Below are positions 1 to 8,214 of a DNA stretch of 39,062 bases, piece by piece. The stretch spans positions 1-39,062 of the forward strand of contig JAJYME010000004.1 of the NCBI GenBank assembly GCA_021787205.1, read 5' to 3'. The notes below the pieces were generated by a model that saw nothing but the letters and a program-made list of their open reading frames with translations, was not told the DNA's origin and made no database searches. The position numbers were made by a program, and so were the translations under genes. Positions within the stretch are counted from its first letter, which is position 1. Each line of letters starts with the position of its first letter. This DNA is from a bacterium (GTDB lineage Bacteria > Patescibacteriota > Minisyncoccia > UBA6257 > Colwellbacteraceae).

Positions 1-180
1 GAGCGAGAAACGGGACGCTTCGCTATCTCACGTCGCGATAATCGCTCCCGCGAAACTTCCGTTTCGCGAGCTTCCAACACGGAAGGGATACTTTCGTCTC
101 CCTTCCGGCCCATCCCTTTTCGATTCCCGCTCCCAAATAAAAAATCCTCTTTCGAGGATTATTGGAGCGAGAAACGGGAA
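1..180 (-). repeat. tRNA-Gly 3'-end duplication with hairpin module
   Basis: GAGCGAGAAACGGGA at 1-15 repeats 165-179. Between them: hairpin 81-106, GNRA-capped hairpin 49-68 (CGCGAAAC-GGAA-GTTTCGCG on minus strand), GTGAGAT at 25-31. Confidence 0.75.
139..163 (-). terminator. Intrinsic terminator after tRNA-Gly
   Basis: Reverse strand AATCCTC-GAAA-GAGGATTTTTTATTT. Confidence 0.7.
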
Positions 181-237
181 TCGAACCCGCATATTCTGCT
201 TGGAAGGCAGATGCACTAGCCATTGTGCTATTCTCGC
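163..237 (-). tRNA. tRNA-Gly(TCC), CCA encoded
   Basis: Reverse strand GCGAGAA...CTTCCAA anticodon loop...GGTTCGATTCC...TTCTCGC-T-CCA; 7-bp acceptor stem closes. Confidence 0.95.
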
Positions 238-286
238 ATTTATTAGCTAAATAATAGCTAATAATTTCAATAAAGGCAAGTTTTGC

Positions 287-475
287 CTACATTTTTGGCG
301 GTTGGCTCGTTGGCCCCTTAACGTAAGGAGCGGTTTGCGGATTCTTGAATTCTTCCAGGTTTGTCGGCGTTTTTTTGGGAGTAACGTAGTTTAGAATAAG
401 ACCGGTAATGACTCCCAAAAGGAAGAAGGTGAGATACGGCCAATATGATAAGATCTTTTTTGTTTTTTCCTTCAT
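287..475 (-). CDS. Small single-TM protein, unknown function
   Basis: 62-aa ORF with hydrophobic segment YWPYLTFFLLGVITGLILNYV. Confidence 0.5.
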   Translation of the reverse strand: MKEKTKKILSYWPYLTFFLLGVITGLILNYVTPKKTPTNLEEFKNPQTAPYVKGPTSQPPKM

Positions 476-527
476 GTTTTTTTCCTTGATTATTTGGCTA
501 AAATGTGATAATATTATAAAACAAGTT

Positions 528-599
528 GCCTCTGTCGTTCAATGGATAGGACGCGAGATTGCGGATCTCGTAATTGAGGTTCGAGTCCCCACGGAGGCA
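528..599 (+). tRNA. tRNA-Arg(GCG)
   Basis: GCCTCTG...CGAGA-TTGCGGA-TCTCG...GGTTCGAGTCC...CGGAGGC-A; no encoded CCA. Confidence 0.92.
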
Positions 600-853
600 C
601 AAGTAAAGTCACCTGAACAAGGTGGCTTTTTATTTGAAGACAAATTTCAAGGACTCGAACCGAAAAGGGGTTGGGAAAAACTGCATAGCGGTTTTTCCCA
701 TAGTGGAGGTACTGGAACCGCAAGGTTTCAGAAATTTTTGATTTAAAAATTTGTGAGATGTCCCCACGGAGGCACAAGTAAAGTCACCTGAACAAGGTGG
801 CTTTTTATTTGAAGACAAATTTCAAGGACTCGAACCGAAAGAGGGTCGGGAAA
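585..853 (+). repeat. tRNA-Arg 3'-end duplication: two ~94-bp direct repeats (585-678 and 760-853) flanking a hairpin core
   Basis: GTCCCCACGGAGGCACAAGTAAAGTCACCTGAACAAGGTGGCTTTTTATTTGAAGACAAATTTCAAGGACTCGAACCGAAA present twice, shift 175. Core hairpins at 673-699, 712-731 and 732-752. Confidence 0.93.
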
Positions 854-890
854 TGTAACTATTTAAGCCCGTCATCGTTTTAAAGAAGGA

Positions 891-2351
891 ATGATCGTCG
901 TTAAGAAGCTAAGCTATAATGTTCAGAATCAATCCCTTTTTTCCGGGGTTGATTTTGCGATCAACAAAGGAGAGCATATCGGCTTAGTTGGCACTAACGG
1001 ATCCGGTAAGTCGACTTTATTAAAAATTATATCAAGGGAACTCCGGCAGGAGGAAGGTCAGGTAATGACTGACGGGGAGAGGATTGGTTATTTGCCACAA
1101 AGCATGAACTTTGAGGAGGGGGAGACAATCGGCGACTTTTTAAAAGCCAACTTAAACAGCATCATAACCAAGGAAATTCTTCAATCGCTTGAACTTGGTC
1201 ACCTTAGCTCGGATACGAAAATAGCCAGTCTGAGCGGAGGCCAGCAAACCCGACTTATGCTTGCTCGCCTGGTGCTTAATCGACCGACAGCCTTATTGCT
1301 TGACGAGCCGACGAACCATTTGGATTATGACGGTCTTGAATTGCTCGAGGATTTTATAAATGACTTTCCGGGGATAGTCTTAGTAATTTCTCACGATAGA
1401 AGGTTCTTAGACAATACCGTCACCCAAATATTTGAGCTCGACAAGACAAACCAGGTTTTTAACAAATATGCCGGCGGTTATACCGATTACGCCATAGAAA
1501 AAGCGCGCAGAACAAAATCCCTTGAGGAAGAGCGTGAAAGAAAAGAAAAGCTCAGAAAAAAGATGGAGAACTGGATCGCTCTCAAAAAACAAGAGGCGAG
1601 CATCTATGATGATCCCAGAAAGGGGAAGCAGATAAGAGCGATGGAGAAGAGATTGGAACGCGAGGTTCTGAACAGCGGGGCCTTGAATCATAAGAAGACC
1701 AAAACAATCAAACCTCAAATTCAGGGAGTAGCCGATCACTCGAAACTGATTATCAGGGCAGTTGATCTTTGCAAAAGTTTTGGAAAATACCCGCTGATTT
1801 ACGAAGCGAACTTTGAAATAAGAGGCAGTGAGCGCGTGGGATTGTTCGGCAAGAACGGATCCGGCAAATCGACAGTCCTAAAAATGTTAATCGGGGAAAT
1901 CAAACCTGATTATGGCGAAATAAAAATAGGCAATGATATCAATATTGGATATCTCGCTCAGCATCAGGAAGGGTTAGACCCCGAGGCTACCGTAATCCAA
2001 GAGTTTTTAAGAACTGAAGGGCTGATCAATCTGGATATGGATCCAAAAAAAGTGCTTGGCGGGTTTCTTTTTTCGGGTAATGAGATAATGAAAAAAGTTG
2101 GCAGCTTAAGCTATGGAGAACGGGTCAGACTTTCAATCGCAAAGCTGGTAAATCAAAAAAATGAACTATTGATATTGGATGAACCGACGAATCATCTGGA
2201 TATCGATTCGCGAGAGGCGATTGAAGATGCTTTGTTGGATTATAAAGGTTCGCTGCTCGTCGTATCCCACGACCGTTATTTTATCGAGAAGATAAAGCCG
2301 GAAAGGACTCTTTACATCGAAGATGGTTTTCTAAAAGAAGTCTGGCAGTAA
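891..2351 (+). CDS. ABC-F family ATP-binding cassette protein
   Basis: Two ABC domains: Walker A GTNGSGKST and GKNGSGKST; signatures LSGGQQ and LSYGERVRLS; LLLDEPTNHLD and LILDEPTNHLD. Confidence 0.95.
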   Translation: MIVVKKLSYNVQNQSLFSGVDFAINKGEHIGLVGTNGSGKSTLLKIISRELRQEEGQVMTDGERIGYLPQSMNFEEGETIGDFLKANLNSIITKEILQSLELGHLSSDTKIASLSGGQQTRLMLARLVLNRPTALLLDEPTNHLDYDGLELLEDFINDFPGIVLVISHDRRFLDNTVTQIFELDKTNQVFNKYAGGYTDYAIEKARRTKSLEEERERKEKLRKKMENWIALKKQEASIYDDPRKGKQIRAMEKRLEREVLNSGALNHKKTKTIKPQIQGVADHSKLIIRAVDLCKSFGKYPLIYEANFEIRGSERVGLFGKNGSGKSTVLKMLIGEIKPDYGEIKIGNDINIGYLAQHQEGLDPEATVIQEFLRTEGLINLDMDPKKVLGGFLFSGNEIMKKVGSLSYGERVRLSIAKLVNQKNELLILDEPTNHLDIDSREAIEDALLDYKGSLLVVSHDRYFIEKIKPERTLYIEDGFLKEVWQ

Positions 2352-2402
2352 TAATCCAGGGGAAACAATCGCGTTCCCAATCATTTGTGTTTCCGTATAC
2401 AC

Positions 2403-2433
2403 AAAAATCACCCTGACAGCAGGGTGATTTTTT
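2403..2433 (+). terminator. Intrinsic terminator
   Basis: AAAATCACCCT-GACAGC-AGGGTGATTTTTT. Confidence 0.85.
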
Positions 2434-3259
2434 AGTCTCGTTTGAATTTGAAATCGATGGGAAGGGAATTCTGGGCGGCGATTTCTCTTATCTTCTTTTC
2501 TTCGGACTCGTAGAATTTATTGAAAGAATCTTCTTCAAAAAGGATATTCTTCATCTTTGGGGCAAGCTTCGGATAAAACTTCTGAAGGATCCTTTCAACT
2601 CCGTTAAAATTATCTCTTTTAGTATTGACGCTCTCGGTAAAGAGAGATCTGGCGCCAAGGTGCTTTACGAGGGGAATAAGCTTTTCGGCGTCAGAAACAT
2701 ACGGCCACCACGGCCCCATCATAACGCAAACATCAACGCCATTATCACTGAGCCTCTTTATCGCATCCAATCTTTTATTAAGGGAGGATGCCTTAGGCTC
2801 AGTAAGCATCGTCCACTTTTCGTTAAGGTTATTGACGGTAACGTTGACTCCTATATTGGGGTTGGCTTTGATGATATCCAAATCCCTCAAGACGAGATGA
2901 GACTTAGTCATAATCCTTACCTTATTTTCAATCCCTCCTAAAATCTCGAGGATCTTTCGGGTGAGTTTGTAGAACTTTTCAATCGGCTGGTAGGGGTCGG
3001 TAGCGGTGCCTAGGTAGATGACCTTATCCTTGCTCCTAAGTTTCTTGACTTCGTCGGCAAGGACATCAGCAATGTTTGTTTTGATGTCGATGAAAGAGCC
3101 CCAATCACCCTCGTGTGTCGTGAATCTTTTCATAAAGCGAGCGTAGCAGTAAACGCAAGCGTGGGAACAGCCAATATAAGGGTTGATCGACAACTCTCCA
3201 TTAAAACTGCCTCTCGTTAAGGCGTGCGCGCATTTTACCTCCTTGATGACGACACTCAT
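2432..3259 (-). CDS. Radical SAM protein, SPL/Rv2578c-like
   Basis: INPYIGCSHACVYCYARFMKR (CX3CX2C) and YLGTATDPYQPIEK, typical of the spore-photolyase-like radical SAM group. Confidence 0.85.
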   Translation of the reverse strand: MSVVIKEVKCAHALTRGSFNGELSINPYIGCSHACVYCYARFMKRFTTHEGDWGSFIDIKTNIADVLADEVKKLRSKDKVIYLGTATDPYQPIEKFYKLTRKILEILGGIENKVRIMTKSHLVLRDLDIIKANPNIGVNVTVNNLNEKWTMLTEPKASSLNKRLDAIKRLSDNGVDVCVMMGPWWPYVSDAEKLIPLVKHLGARSLFTESVNTKRDNFNGVERILQKFYPKLAPKMKNILFEEDSFNKFYESEEKKIREIAAQNSLPIDFKFKRD

Positions 3260-3316
3260 ACGGGTTTAATTATAGCAGAACATTTTTAAAATTCATTGAC
3301 AAAGAAATCAAAAATG

Positions 3317-4087
3317 TTAATCCAATCCGATGCCAAGAGGGCAGTGGTCGGATCCTTTTATCTCAGTTTCGATAAAGGCTGATTTTAGCTTATTCTTCAA
3401 GGCCGATGAGACAAAGAAGTAATCGATTCTCCAGCCGATATTCTTAGCCCTGGCGCCAGAGCGGTTTGTCCACCAAGTGAACTTCTGTTCATCTGGGTGA
3501 AGGAATCTGAAGGAATCAATAAAACCCAAATCTAACAGCGAATCGATCTTGCCCCGCTCTTCGGGAAGAAATCCTTTGTTTTTGCGGTTGTCTTTAGGTC
3601 GGGCAAGATCTATTTCGGCGTGAGCGACATTGAAATCTCCGGTTAAGACGATCTTTTCCTTTCGATTCTTGGCAAAATAGTCGAGCAGAAAATTATAAGC
3701 AGCCATCTTATACTCCATGTCCTTGAATTTGCCATTATCCAGTTTTTCGCCGCCGTTTACCATGTAAAAATTAAAGAGGGTCAAGCCGTCAAAAACCATC
3801 TTAATAACCCGACCTTCACTATCGAATCTTTCCAAACCAAGACTATATTCAACCTTTTTCGGCTTTATCTTGGTAAAAATAGCGGTTCCGGCATAACCCT
3901 TTCGGCTGCCGAAATTATAATAGGAGACGAAGCCGGCGGGATTTATCATCGAGGGTTCAAGATCATTCTCTTGAAGTTTTATTTCCTGAAGGCAGACGAT
4001 GTCGGCGTCGGTATTCTCCAAGAATTCGGGAAGGCTTTTTTTGTAAGCGGCGCGCAAACCGTTGATATTCCAGGAAATTATTTTCAT
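3317..4087 (-). CDS. xth: Exodeoxyribonuclease III
   Basis: MKIISWNINGLRAA, DIVCLQEIKLQ, LTGDFNVAH, WRIDYFF and GSDHCPLG motifs. Start placed at internal Met (4087). Confidence 0.93.
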   Translation of the reverse strand: MKIISWNINGLRAAYKKSLPEFLENTDADIVCLQEIKLQENDLEPSMINPAGFVSYYNFGSRKGYAGTAIFTKIKPKKVEYSLGLERFDSEGRVIKMVFDGLTLFNFYMVNGGEKLDNGKFKDMEYKMAAYNFLLDYFAKNRKEKIVLTGDFNVAHAEIDLARPKDNRKNKGFLPEERGKIDSLLDLGFIDSFRFLHPDEQKFTWWTNRSGARAKNIGWRIDYFFVSSALKNKLKSAFIETEIKGSDHCPLGIGLD

Positions 4088-4140
4088 AAGATAATTGTAT
4101 AAAAAAAGACGACTGTTGTCAGTCGTCAATGCATAATGAT

Positions 4141-4641
4141 CTATTTTTTTATCATACTTGTCGGAAGGGCGTAGACAACCTCTCCGCTGCCGACGATATT
4201 CGGCATAAAACCAAGACTGGTCGAGCGTCGGTCGTTGGTCACAAAGGTGTTTATCTCCAGCGCCTTCGTTCTTTGATGGATATCAAGGATGAGAAGGCTT
4301 GAGATTTCATCCGAAACCGCAGCGACCAGAAGTCCGATGGAGAAGCGGGCATTGCAAACACAAGCAGCGACAAAACCTCTTCCGAAGACGTAAGCGACTT
4401 TTTTCATTTTTCCCCAACCGCCCTCAGAGATAATCGGAGGAAAAACGAAGAGGGCGATCGCACCCAAAGTATCCGAACTCTCTGAGTCGCAAGCTTCAAA
4501 GATAAGAAGTTTTTTTTCAGCATACATCCTCATTATGTCTTTAGCTTCGGATAGACACCACGGGGAAGCAACCTTCGAACCGGCGGCGAAGCGAAGAAAC
4601 TCCTTTGCTGAGATTTTCCTTCCGGTCATTATTTCTGACAT
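4141..4641 (-). CDS. Hypothetical protein
   Basis: Open frame; start at 4641 chosen for the upstream AAAGGAG Shine-Dalgarno. No family recognised. Confidence 0.6.
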   Translation of the reverse strand: MSEIMTGRKISAKEFLRFAAGSKVASPWCLSEAKDIMRMYAEKKLLIFEACDSESSDTLGAIALFVFPPIISEGGWGKMKKVAYVFGRGFVAACVCNARFSIGLLVAAVSDEISSLLILDIHQRTKALEINTFVTNDRRSTSLGFMPNIVGSGEVVYALPTSMIKK

Positions 4642-4768
4642 AAGACCAGCTCCTTTGGCAGCCTGGACAAGTACCACTAAGAATCTGCCTGAATTGTGAT
4701 ATTTTTCTAGATTTTTGTCAAATCTGATTTTAATATTTCCGAATGATTGATATAATTAATACAAGCGC

Positions 4769-5413
4769 GTGGCATTCGAAGATAATAAAAAGAGAAAGAG
4801 ATTTTTCTATTTCTTTATAGCACTGATTCTTATCTTTACCGGAGCAGCTATCACCCTCCTTCGAGGAGGGGACATCGGAAGGCGCGAATCCTCTCGCCAA
4901 ACACAACAAAAATCCATGTTGCAAAACAAAACATTAAAAATAGCCTCCATTGATTTTCCGGACGGAGGAAAGATCCCGACGAGATTTACCTGCGATGCCG
5001 GAAAAAGCGTTCCTAATCCTGAATTTACAATAGAAGGAGTTCCTGACGGAACAAAAACTTTTGTGATGGTGATGGATGATGCCGATATTCCACAGCTGAT
5101 CAAGGAGAAGATTGGCAAACCGAAATACAATCATTGGGTCCTATACAACATCCCTGGGGATTTAAGAAAAATCGCTTCAGACAATATCTTTGGAACAATC
5201 GGCAAGAATGATGCCGGGGGGGCGGGTTATGACGGTCCTTGTCCGCCAGACAACTTGGAGCCTTATGAACACAGATATGTTTTCAGATTATACGCTTTGC
5301 CGGAGATATTGAACTTTGAAAAGGAGCCAACTCTGGACGAGGTGGAGACTGTTGCTAAAGAAAAGGCGACCGACGTGGCGACTTATACAGGTACTTACAA
5401 CAGGAGAAAGTAG
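4769..5413 (+). CDS. YbhB/YbcL-type PEBP (Raf kinase inhibitor-like), membrane-anchored
   Basis: N-terminal TM; FPDGGKIPTRFTCDAGKSVPNPEF, MVMDDADIP, NHWVLYNIPG, GYDGPCPP, HRYVFRLYAL. GTG start. Confidence 0.9.
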   Translation: MAFEDNKKRKRFFYFFIALILIFTGAAITLLRGGDIGRRESSRQTQQKSMLQNKTLKIASIDFPDGGKIPTRFTCDAGKSVPNPEFTIEGVPDGTKTFVMVMDDADIPQLIKEKIGKPKYNHWVLYNIPGDLRKIASDNIFGTIGKNDAGGAGYDGPCPPDNLEPYEHRYVFRLYALPEILNFEKEPTLDEVETVAKEKATDVATYTGTYNRRK

Positions 5414-5455
5414 ATTTTGAAAAGAGGAAGATAAAGAGAATATATTTTAAAAATA

Positions 5456-5487
5456 ATAAACCGCCGCAAATCTGCGGCGGTTTATTA
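5456..5487. terminator. Bidirectional terminator between PEBP gene and tRNA-Ser
   Basis: AAACCGCCGCA-AATC-TGCGGCGGTTT. Confidence 0.85.
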
Positions 5488-5489
5488 TT

Positions 5490-5579
5490 TGGCGGAGAGG
5501 CAGGGATTCGAACCCTGGAGGCCCTTTCGAGCCTAACACGTTAGCACCGTGTCCTATTCGACCGCTCTAGCACCTCTCC
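5490..5579 (-). tRNA. tRNA-Ser(GCT), CCA encoded
   Basis: Reverse strand GGAGAGG...ACACG-GTGCTAA-CGTGT...long variable arm...GGTTCGAATCC...CCTCTCC-G-CCA. Confidence 0.95.
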
Positions 5580-5655
5580 AATAGTGTTCATAATACTAGA
5601 AAAAACGGGTTTGCACAAATCGATTTGACAGTTTGTTGCCAGTGTTTCTTATTCA

Positions 5656-5683
5656 TTGACGAGGGGGCTGTGTATGCTACAAT
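5656..5683 (+). promoter_or_regulatory. Sigma70-like promoter
   Basis: TTGACG - 16 bp - TACAAT upstream of the SD-led gene at 5734. Confidence 0.65.
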
Positions 5684-5733
5684 TGGCGCATCAGAACCTT
5701 GGTAACTTACAATTTGGAAAGGAGTTGAAAGAT

Positions 5734-6396
5734 ATGCCTGTCAGACAGCATGGTGAAAATCCCAGGACGGGCAAGAAGTTGATCCCGTCGTATGAGGAAA
5801 TCGCGAAAATCGTCGCCGCCCAGAAAACCCTTGGAAAAGTGATCGTCTTTCTTTCCGGAACCTGGGACTTGCTTCACATCGGACATTGCCGGTATTTCCA
5901 TTCAGCCATCGAGGCGGCCGTCGAATCCGCTGCCAAGACTTTCGGCAGGGTGATAGCCGAAGAAGATGTCATCCTGGTTGTCGGCGTCGACAACGATGCC
6001 GAGGTCAAAGTGAGAAAGGGCGAGTTCCGCCCGATCGTTCCCCAAGAGGAACGGATAGAGATGCTGACTTACCTGGAAGACGTCGATTATGTCGTCTTGA
6101 AGCAGGAAACCCAGCAGAGCTGGGCTTTGGCGGAGCTTCTCCACCCGGACTATCTGATTCTCTCGGAGAGTACGACAGTCGTCGGTTCGGACCGGGAGAC
6201 GATGATCGCAGATATCAAGAAGTGGGCGGGCGAAGTACTCGTCCTCCCGGCCCAGGCGACAACCTCGACTACCGGAAAGATCAGAACGCTGCTAACCGGG
6301 ACGGTGGCTAACATCCGCGGGGAATTTGACAAGCTCATTGATACCATTACCCGGGAGTTCCATTCTTCCCTCGACAAGCTTTCCGGAGGTGATTAG
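5734..6396 (+). CDS. Cytidylyltransferase-like (nucleotidyltransferase) protein
   Basis: VIVFLSGTWDLLHIGHCRYF (HIGH-type motif) and TTSTTGKIR. AAAGGAG SD before ATG 5734. Confidence 0.8.
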   Translation: MPVRQHGENPRTGKKLIPSYEEIAKIVAAQKTLGKVIVFLSGTWDLLHIGHCRYFHSAIEAAVESAAKTFGRVIAEEDVILVVGVDNDAEVKVRKGEFRPIVPQEERIEMLTYLEDVDYVVLKQETQQSWALAELLHPDYLILSESTTVVGSDRETMIADIKKWAGEVLVLPAQATTSTTGKIRTLLTGTVANIRGEFDKLIDTITREFHSSLDKLSGGD

Positions 6397-7234
6397 AACG
6401 AGAAGGATATTGATCGCACACATCCCCGTCTTGCACCAGGGGTATCTATCCCTGATTGACAAGCGGCCGGCGGAAACGCTCTGGATCCCTGGCGATGAAC
6501 TGCTCTCTTCGGTGGAGTATCTCTCTAGGGATATGAGGGCCTTGAATCCTCAAGATATAGCGGAGGCCATCAAGACTCTCAGGGTTATCTCGGTAAAGGT
6601 CGCCGGAATCGGCGACCTTGTCTCCCTTCCGCCAACAACGGAAGTTTTCATGCCGGAAGAAGATATCTCCTTCAAGATCGCGGAACTTTTGCCAAAGGGC
6701 GTGAAGGTCACCTTCATCCCGGTTTTTCTCAGGTGGAATAACTTCAACGTCTTGAATCAAGGAGTGGAATTCTGGGATCGGGTGATTGACGGAGATGATT
6801 TCCTATCATCAATCGTCGCCCTTACACGGGCAGAAGCCGATAAGTCTTCCGATTGGTGGAGGCAGGTGGGAGCGGCGGTTTTCCGCGACGGGGAAATAAT
6901 CCTTGTCGCTCACAATCACCATTTGCCAACCCCGCTTGAACCCTACTATTCGGGAGACCCGAGAACGGTTTTTAAGCAGGGCCAGTCAATCGAGTATTCT
7001 TCGGCAATCCATGCCGAGGCAGCAATCGTAGCTCAAGCTGCGAAGTCTGGCATCAGCCTTTCCGGGGCGGAAATGTTCGTCACCACCTATCCTTGTCCTC
7101 CTTGCGCCAATCTGATTTCCCAGATTGGCATCAGAACCTTATATGTTGCCGACGGGTATTCACGGCTGGACGCAAAAAAAATATTTGCGGCTGCCGGAAT
7201 CGAAGTCATCAAAATAAACAAGCCCTCATCCTAG
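6389..7234 (+). CDS. dCMP/cytidine deaminase-like protein with N-terminal extension
   Basis: HAEAAIVAQAA...TTYPCPPCANLISQIGIRTLYVADGY zinc deaminase motif (HAE, PCxxC). Start uncertain (GTG 6389 proposed). Confidence 0.8.
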   Translation: MIRTRRILIAHIPVLHQGYLSLIDKRPAETLWIPGDELLSSVEYLSRDMRALNPQDIAEAIKTLRVISVKVAGIGDLVSLPPTTEVFMPEEDISFKIAELLPKGVKVTFIPVFLRWNNFNVLNQGVEFWDRVIDGDDFLSSIVALTRAEADKSSDWWRQVGAAVFRDGEIILVAHNHHLPTPLEPYYSGDPRTVFKQGQSIEYSSAIHAEAAIVAQAAKSGISLSGAEMFVTTYPCPPCANLISQIGIRTLYVADGYSRLDAKKIFAAAGIEVIKINKPSS

Positions 7235-7251
7235 GATGAGGGCTTTTTCCT
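7219..7251. terminator. Palindromic bidirectional terminator carrying both convergent stop codons
   Basis: AAGCCCTCATCCTAGGATGAGGGCTTTTT. Confidence 0.85.
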
Positions 7252-8214
7252 GTCGATCCAGAAAATAAGCGGGTCGCTTTTTTCGGGATCGGGTTCGAGG
7301 ATGTGAAAGTGAAGATGGTTTACGGAGGCGCCGTTGCCGGAAGGATTTCCGAAGCGCATACAGATAGCACCGCAATTGATGCCGAGCTCTTTCTCAATGT
7401 AATGAGCGATTTCCATAAGCTCGGCACCGGCTTCTACCGGCAGGTCGGCCAGCTTTTCGGCATGAACGATCGAGATCGCCAGCAGGTGACGTTTGGCGGC
7501 GGGATAGGGCCATTGGTTCTCGGTCAGAAGCCAGTGAGCGCCCTTGAAGAGGATCGGTTTGCTATGATTCTTCTGGAGATTGTCTCCGCAGAAGGGGCAA
7601 TATCCTCCTTCGTTTATACGCCTCATGGTTTCTTGCTGATCAGAGTTCCTGGCGTTATCGAGGTTGCAAAAACCATTCCCGCTGGAACCCGTTCCGATGG
7701 GCTTGATATTTTGCACGTGATGCAGCTCCCTGACAGTGAAGCCAAATTGGTTGTTGCCGCCGATTTGGGTGAAGCGGTCAACCTCTTCCCAATCGGGTTC
7801 ATTCCATTCAGGAAAGAAGGCGTCGCCGCCATCAATCTCAACATCGACTTCGGTAAGAAACATGACATTGGCTGATTGGATGACAGCTTTGTAAATCTCA
7901 GCGCCACCGATGATGAAGAGTTTGCCCGTCCCCTTGGACGAGGCCAGCGAGATCGCTTCAGACAAACTGGTAACAACGATGCAACCAAGGGCCTTGAGCT
8001 CCTTGTCTCGGGTGAGAACGATGTTGTCTCTTTGAGGAAGGGGATGGCCGATTGATTCGAAAGTCTTCCGACCCATAAGGACGGGATGTCCTTTGGTCAG
8101 CTTGGCAAAGTTTTTGAGATCATCGGGAAGATGCCAAGGCATCTTCCCGCCCTTGCCAATGACTCCGTTTTTGGAAACGGCGGCGATGACAATGATCTCT
8201 AAGTCGGCGTCCAT
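7231..8214 (-). CDS. Dihydrofolate reductase fused to C-terminal HIT-like domain
   Basis: DHFR: IAAVSKNGVIGKGGKMPWHLPDDLKNF, PVLMGRKTFESIG, LFIIGGAEIY. HIT: CPFC and NHLHFHIL (HxHxH). Confidence 0.9.
   Translation of the reverse strand: MDADLEIIVIAAVSKNGVIGKGGKMPWHLPDDLKNFAKLTKGHPVLMGRKTFESIGHPLPQRDNIVLTRDKELKALGCIVVTSLSEAISLASSKGTGKLFIIGGAEIYKAVIQSANVMFLTEVDVEIDGGDAFFPEWNEPDWEEVDRFTQIGGNNQFGFTVRELHHVQNIKPIGTGSSGNGFCNLDNARNSDQQETMRRINEGGYCPFCGDNLQKNHSKPILFKGAHWLLTENQWPYPAAKRHLLAISIVHAEKLADLPVEAGAELMEIAHYIEKELGINCGAICMRFGNPSGNGASVNHLHFHILEPDPEKSDPLIFWIDRKKPSS

Noticed and set aside
408-777. ORFs across tRNA-Arg and its duplicated 3' end (e.g. PPWGLEPQL, GLEPKRGW)
   Set aside because: Spurious translations of tRNA and repeat sequence.
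2432-3259. SPL-like radical SAM as part of the Hxs system
   Set aside because: 15 kb away, opposite strand, a different widespread family among housekeeping genes.
7303-7875. 190-aa + strand ORF opposite DHFR-HIT
   Set aside because: Antisense shadow of a motif-confirmed coding region.
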